A stretch of DNA of 14,755 nucleotides, taken from positions 1-14,755 of the forward strand of contig JBBSJC010000165.1 in NCBI GenBank assembly GCA_038257655.1, written 5' to 3'. This document shows positions 9,374 through 14,755 of this stretch, one piece after another. Origin of the DNA: DASUME01 sp038257655. GTDB taxonomy: Bacteria; Myxococcota_A; Polyangia; Polyangiales; DASUME01. The notes under the pieces are model-generated. The model worked only from the letters and a program-made list of their open reading frames with translations, had not been told where the DNA came from and did no database searches. The stretch's first letter is position 1; each line of letters opens with the position of its first letter. The position numbers and the translations under genes were made by a program.

Positions 9374-11037
9374 GGCACTGCCTCGTCAACAGGATCGGCG
9401 TTGAGCGCAGGCTCTTCCGGTGCTGCAGGCTCTTCGGGTGCTGCTGGCGCGGGCTCAAGCAGCTCGCCTGCGGGGCGGTATTCTTCGGCACCTGCAGGCT
9501 GCGGCATGGGCGCTTCCTCGGTCGGCTCTTGGCGCTGCCCCTGGCCGCTCTGCAGACCATCGAGCTGCTTCTGCACGTAGCCGGCGCGCGCACCGCTAGG
9601 CAGCCGCGCTAAGTAGCTTTTGTAAGCCTTTCGTGCGCCAGCGACGTCTCCGAGCTTCTGGTGCGCATCGCCGAGCCCGACGCTCGCCGGGGCATAACCA
9701 TTGCGCACAGCACGCTCAAAAGATGCGAGCGCGTCACGCGCCTTACCTTGTTTCAGTAAGGCGTACCCGAGACCCGTCATCGCCTCCGCCCCGGATGCCC
9801 GCATCTCGAGCGCGGCTTCGTAGGATTTCTGGGCGGCCGCACCCTCGCCATCGGCCAGCGCTGCGTCGCCTCGCGCGACGAAACCGGTGTAGTCTTTCGG
9901 CTCTTCTTTGGAGCTCGCTGGTTCCCGCTTCTCCCGCTCGTTTTTGGCGCCCGAGGTCGCCGCGGCCGTGCTGCCAGCTGCCTGTGCTGGCGTCGGCTTG
10001 GCCGCGCGTTTCCCCTTGGGAGCAGAAGCGCCCGTCAGCTCGGGGTCCGTCGGTGCGGGGTCGATTGGTGCAGGTTCCGGCGCGGGGGCGACCGCTTCGA
10101 CGCGCGGCGGGGGCGCGACGGGCGGCGGCTTTTCGCTTTTCCCGTTTGATAGAGCCCCAACCACGACGGCCACCAAGAGCAAGACCGCACCCGCCACTCC
10201 CGCGATCAGCCAAATGCGCGAGGCGCTTTCGGTCGCGCGGGCAGGCGGTGCTTCGTCGTCGGCCAAATACAGCTTGGCGACAGGGTTTGAAGGCGCGAGC
10301 GGCGGCAGCGAGCGAGGCACGGACGATGCGTTGGCGGCGGGAGGCGGCTCGGTTGGCGCGTCCGAATCTGCAGCGGCATTGGCGGCGGCAGCTCCGGCGG
10401 CAAAACGCTGCGGTGCGGTCGTGCTGCTAGTTTTGGCGCCGGGCGGAGAGGCCGCAGGCTTGGCGCCGGGGAGGATGCCGGCCAAGTTGGGCATGCGCGG
10501 GGGGCCTGGAATCTGCAGATTTTGGGGCCCAACACCGATGATGGTGCGCTGGGGGTCGGGAGCTTGCTTTCGCGGTGGTGCGGGCATCGAGGATTGACTC
10601 ACAGAAAGAGCTGCTGCGCCACGCGACGCGCCACGGGACTCCGACGCGGCCTGGGCAGCCTGGGATGGCGCCGCGTGGGCGCGATAGGTGCGGCCCGAGC
10701 GCGCCTCGCTGGCTGCGCCGGAAGTGGCAAAGAAACTGCGCAATTCAGGCACTTCACCTAGCTTGCGCCATGGGAAGCCTTCGCGTCCGAGCTCGTCATC
10801 GACGCTGACCTCGCCCGCGTGAATGCGTCGCTGCAGATCGCGCAGCGAGCTGAGCGGCTCGACCCGCCCGTTCGCTTTGCTGCGCACCTTCAGGGAAGGG
10901 CGGCTCGGCTCCCGGGTGGGTGGCAGCACGCGGAACACGTGCTGGCAGGACGAGCACTTCACGGTAGTGCCGTGATCGCCCAACAGCGAGTCGTCAAACT
11001 CGTACTCCGCCTTGCAACGCTCGCAGCTAACATCCAT
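9370..11037 (-). CDS. zinc-ribbon / GYF-like / single-pass membrane / TPR protein
   Basis: A multidomain protein of 555 residues. It opens with MDVSCERCKAEYEF and ends the ribbon with KCSSCQHVFRV, a CxxC...CxxC zinc ribbon of the MJ0042 type (Cys5, 8, 28, 31). Residues about 50-105 (GRVEPLSSLRDLQRRIHAGEVS, then GFPWRKLGEVPEL) resemble a GYF-like domain. A long Ala/Pro-rich linker (about 105-270) precedes one membrane helix at about 275-296 (IWLIAGVAGAVLLLVAVVVG). A second Pro/Lys-rich linker leads to about three TPR units (GFVARGDAALADGEG onward) and an acidic EEPAAPEEP tail. By analogy the ribbon end is cytoplasmic and the TPR end periplasmic; that orientation is inferred. The frame is open to an ATG at 11169, but that leaves only 5 bp before the divergent gene and the extra 44 residues resemble no domain. 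The ATG at 11037 starts exactly at the ribbon. First gene of the operon with sppA, with which it overlaps. Confidence 0.88.
   Translation of the reverse strand: MDVSCERCKAEYEFDDSLLGDHGTTVKCSSCQHVFRVLPPTREPSRPSLKVRSKANGRVEPLSSLRDLQRRIHAGEVSVDDELGREGFPWRKLGEVPELRSFFATSGAASEARSGRTYRAHAAPSQAAQAASESRGASRGAAALSVSQSSMPAPPRKQAPDPQRTIIGVGPQNLQIPGPPRMPNLAGILPGAKPAASPPGAKTSSTTAPQRFAAGAAAANAAADSDAPTEPPPAANASSVPRSLPPLAPSNPVAKLYLADDEAPPARATESASRIWLIAGVAGAVLLLVAVVVGALSNGKSEKPPPVAPPPRVEAVAPAPEPAPIDPAPTDPELTGASAPKGKRAAKPTPAQAAGSTAAATSGAKNEREKREPASSKEEPKDYTGFVARGDAALADGEGAAAQKSYEAALEMRASGAEAMTGLGYALLKQGKARDALASFERAVRNGYAPASVGLGDAHQKLGDVAGARKAYKSYLARLPSGARAGYVQKQLDGLQSGQGQRQEPTEEAPMPQPAGAEEYRPAGELLEPAPAAPEEPAAPEEPALNADPVDEAVP
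9381..9384 (-). promoter_or_regulatory. ribosome binding site for the TTG start of sppA
   Basis: On the minus strand GAGG sits 7 bases before the TTG at 9373, inside the last codons of the upstream gene. No better start in this frame lies nearby, so this motif supports the unusual TTG and the TTGA stop/start overlap. Confidence 0.6.
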
Positions 11038-11048
11038 GGAGACTGGCG

Positions 11049-11077
11049 AATTTACCGGAGGTAGATCGTTGTGTCGA
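11049..11077 (-). promoter_or_regulatory. putative promoter of the zinc-ribbon/sppA/TPR operon
   Basis: On the minus strand TCGACA (11077-11072, 5 of 6 to the -35 consensus) is followed after exactly 17 bp by TAAATT (11054-11049, 4 of 6 to the -10 consensus). The expected start of transcription is at about 11042-11044, only 5-7 bases before the ATG at 11037. No Shine-Dalgarno motif precedes that ATG, which agrees with a very short leader. This also argues against the longer 11169 start, since the promoter would lie inside that reading frame. Confidence 0.4.
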
Positions 11078-11174
11078 ACACGCGACATGTTTTGACCGGT
11101 TTGCACACCCTTGCAGCCTTCCGCGCAGAGCGGCATACGAGGCCTGTGCCCGCCTACCCCTTCGAGCATACGTC

Positions 11175-11723
11175 ATGAATGGTCCGCGCCGACTTCGCTT
11201 GGTCGGGACGGCGCCGCGCAGCGCGCCCAGCCAGCCGCAGCTCACTCCCATCGTGGCTTGCCCCGGTTCGTTTGCGATTGGCGAGACTGTCGAGGGGGCA
11301 GGCGCGGTTGTCTTTGCGTTGTCGCTCGTCGCAGCGCTAAACGAGCGGGGTCTTTCTCCATGGACGGCGGTGTGTGATTTTGACGGCGTGCCCGCGCTGG
11401 GCGCGGCACAGGTCGCCCAGCTCAAGGCCCAAGCGCTGCATTCTCTGACGGCGCGCATCGCGAGCCAAGCTGACCTTTCGCGCCTCGTTGCCGAATCTGA
11501 GCGCGCGTCACCCGGCACTCCCTGCGTGTTCATCGGGGAGCCCGCGCTGCTCGTGCTCAGCGGGACGCTCAAGATCGTGATCGACAGCGAAGGCGCCCCC
11601 GAGGGGCTTACCCCGCGCGCACGGCGATTGCGCGCAGCCGCCCAGCTCACGCTGTCTTCCGCGCGTGCAGGCGTTGCACGTCTTTTGGCAGAAGGTTGGC
11701 ATCTGCCTACGCCCGCCCCGTGA
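11175..11723 (+). CDS. hypothetical protein, possibly a degenerate P-loop-like fold
   Basis: A protein of 182 residues that I do not recognise as a known family. It has no signal peptide or membrane helix. Residues about 26-62 (IVACPGSFAIGETVEGAGAV, then a hydrophobic helix ending ALNERG) follow the strand-loop-helix layout of LpxK- or MobB-type P-loop proteins. However, the loop reads EGAGAV where a Walker A motif would read GxGKT, so the phosphate-binding Lys and Thr are absent. A later strand CVFIGEPALLVLSGTLKIVIDSEGAP would fit a Rossmann-like core. This relationship is a guess from pattern only; a novel alpha/beta protein is equally possible. It starts at ATG 11175 without a visible ribosome binding site, is divergent from the zinc-ribbon gene, and lies 81 bp before the methyltransferase homologue, possibly in one transcript with it. 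Coding character (G/C-rich third positions) supports a real gene. Confidence 0.72.
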   Translation: MNGPRRLRLVGTAPRSAPSQPQLTPIVACPGSFAIGETVEGAGAVVFALSLVAALNERGLSPWTAVCDFDGVPALGAAQVAQLKAQALHSLTARIASQADLSRLVAESERASPGTPCVFIGEPALLVLSGTLKIVIDSEGAPEGLTPRARRLRAAAQLTLSSARAGVARLLAEGWHLPTPAP

Positions 11724-11768
11724 ATCGCACACGCCCCCGCTGCGATTGCATCGTTCGCGCGGTTGCAG

Positions 11769-11797
11769 TTTACGTTCCGCGCGAGAGTCCGTATTCT
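11769..11797 (+). promoter_or_regulatory. putative promoter giving a leaderless mRNA for the methyltransferase homologue
   Basis: TTTACG (11769-11774) and TATTCT (11792-11797) each match the -35/-10 consensus at 4 of 6 positions and are separated by exactly 17 bp. Transcription starting 7-8 bases beyond the -10 box falls at 11804-11805, which is the in-frame GTG at 11805. No Shine-Dalgarno motif precedes that GTG, so a leaderless transcript is a consistent reading. An upstream TTG at 11763 in the same frame would lie before the promoter. Confidence 0.4.
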
Positions 11798-11804
11798 CGT
11801 ACAA

Positions 11805-12722
11805 GTGCAGTCGTTAGCGGCCCAGCGTATTTGTGCACGCTTAGATGCGGGAGCTCCTCTCGTCATCGACGGCTCCACGCGCGGCGCTTTGCTTCGAGCC
11901 GGAGTCGACGTCAGCGATCCGATGCGCACCGCGGGCGTGCTGCAGGGACAAACCCACGTCCTGAGCACCTTGCACCAGCGCTATTGCGCAGCCGGCGTTC
12001 ACATCGTGCGTACGAACACCGCGGACACGACGCCGCAAGCGCTTTCGCGGGCGGGCTATGGTTATCGCGCCGCAAAGCTTTCCTCGTTGGCCGTTGATTT
12101 GGCGGTAGAAGCTGCCGAGGGCTCCGGTCGGCTGGTGGCCGTGGCGGGTGTGTTGCCGCCTATGGAAGGCAGTGACGAGCGCCTCCGAGGCGAGCAGGTC
12201 GCGCACGCCCAGCGCTTGATCGCAGCCGGTTGCGATCTGATTTTTATCGATGCTGCACGCACTTTGCGCGAGGCCGTCGCTGCCACCGCCGCCGCCCAGA
12301 CCTACTTGCCTGTGATCGTCGCGCTTCACGTCGCCGAAAGCGGGCATCTGGTCGACGGCGAGCACCTCGAAGTCGTTTGCAACGCATTGGCCGGCGCCGG
12401 TGCCCGCGGCTTTATCGCGGTGCCCTTCGACCCTGCCGGTGAAGTGCGGGCGACTGCGGAGCTTGCAACGATCGGTCGGCCCTGGGGCGTGTTGTACGCA
12501 GGATCGCGGGATCTTTCGCCATCTGAATACGCAGACCGCGCGCTCGAGCTCGCGCAAGAGGGCGCGCTGCTCTTGGGAGGGGAAGCGTGCGCGAGCCCCG
12601 ATCACATTCGCGCTCTGTGCAGCACCGTGCCAAACGCTGACCGGGAGCTGCAGCGGCCAACTTTGCATCCGCCCTCCCTCGGCCGCGCCCATCCAACTTG
12701 CCGCCCCGGATCTAAGTCGTAG
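11805..12722 (+). CDS. homocysteine S-methyltransferase-family protein lacking the zinc-binding cysteines
   Basis: The 305-residue product has the fold signatures of the homocysteine S-methyltransferase (MetH N-terminal/BHMT) TIM barrel. Near the start it has LVIDGSTRGALLRAGVD (family: DGamGTeL..rG), then LHQRYCAAGVHIVRTNTADTTP (family: H..Y..AGAdiitTNTy) and a central VAGVLPPM / LIAAGCDLIFID region. The family binds one zinc through a Cys in 'NC' and two in 'GGCCG'. Here the first site reads IAVPFDP (V206-P207) and the second reads GGEACASPDHI (E260-A261), so all three ligands are gone although the surrounding sequence is aligned and clear. Cys262 is one position displaced and cannot replace both. 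It is therefore probably not a classical methyltransferase. Start: GTG 11805, favoured by the promoter placement; TTG 11763 would add 14 residues. The C-terminal 20 residues are a basic, Pro-rich tail. Citrate synthase begins 10 bp after the stop codon, so co-transcription is very likely. Confidence 0.85.
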   Translation: MQSLAAQRICARLDAGAPLVIDGSTRGALLRAGVDVSDPMRTAGVLQGQTHVLSTLHQRYCAAGVHIVRTNTADTTPQALSRAGYGYRAAKLSSLAVDLAVEAAEGSGRLVAVAGVLPPMEGSDERLRGEQVAHAQRLIAAGCDLIFIDAARTLREAVAATAAAQTYLPVIVALHVAESGHLVDGEHLEVVCNALAGAGARGFIAVPFDPAGEVRATAELATIGRPWGVLYAGSRDLSPSEYADRALELAQEGALLLGGEACASPDHIRALCSTVPNADRELQRPTLHPPSLGRAHPTCRPGSKS

Positions 12723-12732
12723 GGTTGGGGTC

Positions 12733-13881
12733 ATGGCTGAGACCGTGCCCTATGTGCCTGGCCTAGCCGGCGTCCCTGCAGCGCATTCATCTGTGTGCTT
12801 CATCGACGGCGAAGCCGGTCGTCTGCAATACCGCGGGTATCCCGTCGAGATCCTCGCGGCACGCTGTTCTTACGAAGAAGTGGCGCACCTTTTGGTGTTC
12901 GGTGAGCTGCCGAACGAGCCGCAGCTGGCGAGCTTCAAAGCTGAGCTTGCGAGCGAACGAAGACTCAAGTTCCGCATCATCGACATGCTCAAGTTGTTTC
13001 CCGAGAGCGGACATCCCATGGATGCGTTGTCGGCGACGATCGCGGCCATGGGCATGTTTTATCCGGGCGATCACATCCACGACGCCGATTACATGCGTTT
13101 GAGCGCGGTGCGTTTGATCGCCAAGCTGCCGACGATCGTGGCCGGCTTTCATCGCATTCGGCGCGGCGATGATCCGATCGCTCCGCGGGCTGACCTGGGG
13201 CACTCGGCCAACTTTCTTTACATGCTGCACGGCAAGGAGCCGGAGCTACTCGTCGCCAACGCGCTCGATAAGATGCTCGTGCTGCATGCGGAGCATTCGA
13301 TGGCCCCGTCGACCTTCTGCGCGCGTGTGGCGGGCTCTACGTTTGCCGATCCGTTCGCCGTGGTTTCGACCGCAGTGACAGCCTTGTCTGGGCCGCTGCA
13401 CGGCGGCGCGAACGAAGCCGTCTTGCGTATGCTGCGCTCGATCCCCGCCACGCAGCCCAGCGCGATTCGCGAGTGGGCCGAGGACAGGCTCGAGCGGCGC
13501 GAAAAGATAAGCGGCTTCGGTCATCGTGAGTACAAGTGTAAGGATCCGCGGGCGACGCTTGAACAGGGCCTGATCGACGAGCTGCACGAGCGTTTTGGGC
13601 GCTCTTCGACCTACGACACCGCGGTCGAGCTCGAGGTGCAGATGCGCGAGCTCGTCGGTTCGCGCGGTCTGTTTCCCAACGTCGATTACTACAGCGGCAT
13701 CGTCTACGACATCCTGGGGCTTCCGACCGACCTATTCACGCCCATGTACGCGGTTGCACGGGTGGCAGGCTGGCTTGCTCACTTGTTCGAGCAAATTGAG
13801 CACAATCGCATGTTCCGCCCCTCGCAGGTCTGGGTAGGCGAGATCGACCGACCCTTCGTAGCGCGCGCAGACCGACGCTAA
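12733..13881 (+). CDS. gltA: citrate synthase, short form
   Basis: Condenses acetyl-CoA with oxaloacetate to citrate, the entry step of the TCA cycle, in the cytoplasm. The product of 382 residues has the size of the short dimeric type rather than the roughly 430-residue E. coli enzyme. Catalytic and substrate residues are in place: His188 in LHAEHSMAPSTFCARV, His223 in SGPLHGGANEAV, His264-Arg265 in GFGHREYKCKDPRA (the usual Val after HR is Glu here), and Asp318 in FPNVDYYSGIVYDILG. The C-terminal FRPSQVWVGE segment is normal. The ATG at 12733 is preceded by a weak G-rich stretch and comes 10 bp after the preceding stop. The frame is open upstream to 12400, but that part overlaps the neighbouring gene and has no family resemblance. 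A methylcitrate synthase is an alternative that motifs alone cannot exclude, and the gene symbol is tentative for that reason. Confidence 0.93.
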   Translation: MAETVPYVPGLAGVPAAHSSVCFIDGEAGRLQYRGYPVEILAARCSYEEVAHLLVFGELPNEPQLASFKAELASERRLKFRIIDMLKLFPESGHPMDALSATIAAMGMFYPGDHIHDADYMRLSAVRLIAKLPTIVAGFHRIRRGDDPIAPRADLGHSANFLYMLHGKEPELLVANALDKMLVLHAEHSMAPSTFCARVAGSTFADPFAVVSTAVTALSGPLHGGANEAVLRMLRSIPATQPSAIREWAEDRLERREKISGFGHREYKCKDPRATLEQGLIDELHERFGRSSTYDTAVELEVQMRELVGSRGLFPNVDYYSGIVYDILGLPTDLFTPMYAVARVAGWLAHLFEQIEHNRMFRPSQVWVGEIDRPFVARADRR

Positions 13882-13946
13882 CTGCGCTCTGAGTACCGGG
13901 GCTACCGAGGCCCAGCGTTGACAGTGACACGGTCCGACCGCGATCT
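13882..13946. other. convergent intergenic gap without a convincing terminator
   Basis: The 65 bp between the ends of citrate synthase and the acyl-CoA ligase hold only a 4-bp GGGC/GCCC stem with a 7-base loop and no T-run. Termination may be Rho-dependent, or the transcripts may overlap. Confidence 0.4.
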
Positions 13947-14755
13947 TCAGGTAAGCAGCGTGCGCAGCTTGGGCTTGAGCACCTTGCCCATGGCATTGCG
14001 CGGCAGCTCGCTCAGAAAGTGCACGTGACGCGGTCGCTTGTGCTTGGCGAGTAGCTTCGAGACGTGGTCGATCAAGAGCTGCTCGCTCGGCTGCGCCGAC
14101 GATTCACGCAGCACCACGAAGGCCACGATCTTCTCGCCCAGGTCTTCGTCGTCGACGCCGATTACCGCCGCTTCGCGCACGGCCTCGTGATCGAGTAGCG
14201 CGGACTCGATCTCACCTGCACCGACCTTGAAGCCGCCCGTCTTGATCAAGTCGGTCGCCTTGCGGCCTACGATGCGCAGGTTGCCTTCGGGCGACATCGT
14301 GCCGAGGTCACCCGTGTAAAACCAGCCTTCCGCATCGTAAACCTTACGGGTGGCCTCGGGATTGTTCAGGTAGCCGAGGAACACGTTGGCGCCGCGCACC
14401 GCAACTTCACCAATCGTCTTATCGTCATGGGCGCTTACCAGCTTGCGCTCATCGTCAACCAGCTTGACTTCAACGCCGGGCAGGGGCGTGCCCACGTAGC
14501 CTGCGCGCCGTTCGCCGTCGTGACGCACGGCGGTGTTGATCAAGGTTTCACTCAAGCCGTAGCGCTCGCAGGCGCGCTGACCAGTGAGCGCTTCGATGCG
14601 CGCGTACTCGCGTACCGGCAAGGCGGCGGATCCGGAGACGAGCAGACGCGCCGAACGTAAGCCCTGGCGCACGCTTTCGCTCCCGTCGGCGGCGTCGGCG
14701 AGCCGATGGTACATGGTAGGCACTGCGTACAGCACGCTGCTCTCGGCCTCGCTCA
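13947..14755 (-). CDS. acyl-CoA ligase (AMP-binding), MatB-like, C-terminal part
   Basis: Activates a carboxylic acid to its CoA thioester through an acyl-adenylate. The reading frame runs off the right edge of the window; a GTG at 14735 is internal, so the N-terminal half with the AMP-binding P-loop is missing. Counting from that GTG, the visible adenylation motifs are: ERYGLSET at about 57-64, GTPLPGVEVKLVDD, WFYTGDLG with Asp143, IVGRKATDLIKTGGFKVGAGEIE (hinge, Arg158) and PRNAMGKVLKPKL with catalytic Lys251. The TDLIKTGGFKVGAGEIE signature is what I associate with malonyl/methylmalonyl-CoA synthetases of the MatB group, but medium-chain acyl-CoA ligases share much of it, so the substrate is unproven. 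It converges on citrate synthase with a 65-bp gap. No sign of damage. Confidence 0.92.
   Translation of the reverse strand, partial: SEAESSVLYAVPTMYHRLADAADGSESVRQGLRSARLLVSGSAALPVREYARIEALTGQRACERYGLSETLINTAVRHDGERRAGYVGTPLPGVEVKLVDDERKLVSAHDDKTIGEVAVRGANVFLGYLNNPEATRKVYDAEGWFYTGDLGTMSPEGNLRIVGRKATDLIKTGGFKVGAGEIESALLDHEAVREAAVIGVDDEDLGEKIVAFVVLRESSAQPSEQLLIDHVSKLLAKHKRPRHVHFLSELPRNAMGKVLKPKLRTLLT

Noticed and set aside
11038..11169. 44-residue N-terminal extension of the zinc-ribbon protein
   Set aside because: It would leave 5 bp to the divergent gene, contains the likely promoter, and the domain begins exactly at the internal ATG.
12400..12732. Upstream extension of the citrate synthase reading frame
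   Set aside because: It overlaps the preceding gene by more than 300 bp, does not resemble the family, and the ATG at 12733 gives a normal-length enzyme.
11841..12734. Minus-strand open frame of 297 codons opposite the methyltransferase homologue
   Set aside because: Shadow of a real gene in GC-rich DNA; its translation shows no family motif, while the plus strand has clear barrel motifs.
1..14755. Search for CRISPR repeats, insertion sequence ends, tRNA genes, integrase sites or a defence system
   Set aside because: No regularly spaced direct repeats, no transposase or recombinase motifs and no tRNA-like folds were seen; the genes look like ordinary chromosomal ones.

Overview
The window reads as ordinary chromosome from a GC-rich Gram-negative bacterium, most likely a myxobacterium or close relative (Myxococcota). 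The evidence for that placement is indirect: a DUF4388 domain fused to a very long TPR array, a zinc-ribbon/GYF-like/membrane-helix/TPR protein, lipoprotein-type signal peptides, and strongly G/C-ending codons. I see no mobile element, tRNA, rRNA or CRISPR array, and the genes are tightly packed.

Layout, left to right. (1) Bases 1-593 hold the C-terminal half of 3-dehydroquinate synthase (AroB, shikimate pathway), cut by the window edge. (2) Bases 726-1442 hold a small Cys-rich putative secreted or lipid-anchored protein of unknown function with a good ribosome binding site. (3) A minus-strand block at 11037-1487 looks like a three-gene operon. Its genes are a membrane-anchored zinc-ribbon/GYF-like/TPR protein, a full-length SppA-type S49 peptidase whose TTG start overlaps the preceding stop codon, and a cytoplasmic protein of about 2,009 residues with an N-terminal DUF4388-like domain and a TPR solenoid. 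(4) Divergent from this block are a 182-residue protein of unknown function, a homocysteine S-methyltransferase-family protein, and citrate synthase starting 10 bp after it. (5) Convergent at the right edge is the C-terminal part of an acyl-CoA ligase resembling malonyl-CoA synthetase (MatB), also cut by the window.

The most unusual item is the homocysteine S-methyltransferase homologue at 11805-12722. It keeps the N-terminal barrel motifs of the family, but all three cysteines that normally bind the catalytic zinc are replaced (the NC site is VP, the GGCC site is GGEA), so it is probably not a zinc-dependent methyltransferase. Its position directly before citrate synthase makes a link to central carbon metabolism worth testing. 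The three-gene SppA operon is the other candidate for an undescribed functional unit: a membrane scaffold, an envelope peptidase and a giant cytoplasmic scaffold made from one transcript.

Two promoter-like sequences, before the zinc-ribbon gene and before the methyltransferase homologue, are placed so that transcription would begin at or within a few bases of the start codon. Both genes lack a Shine-Dalgarno sequence, which suggests leaderless or nearly leaderless mRNAs. Protein functions are assigned from recognised motifs only; no database search was run.
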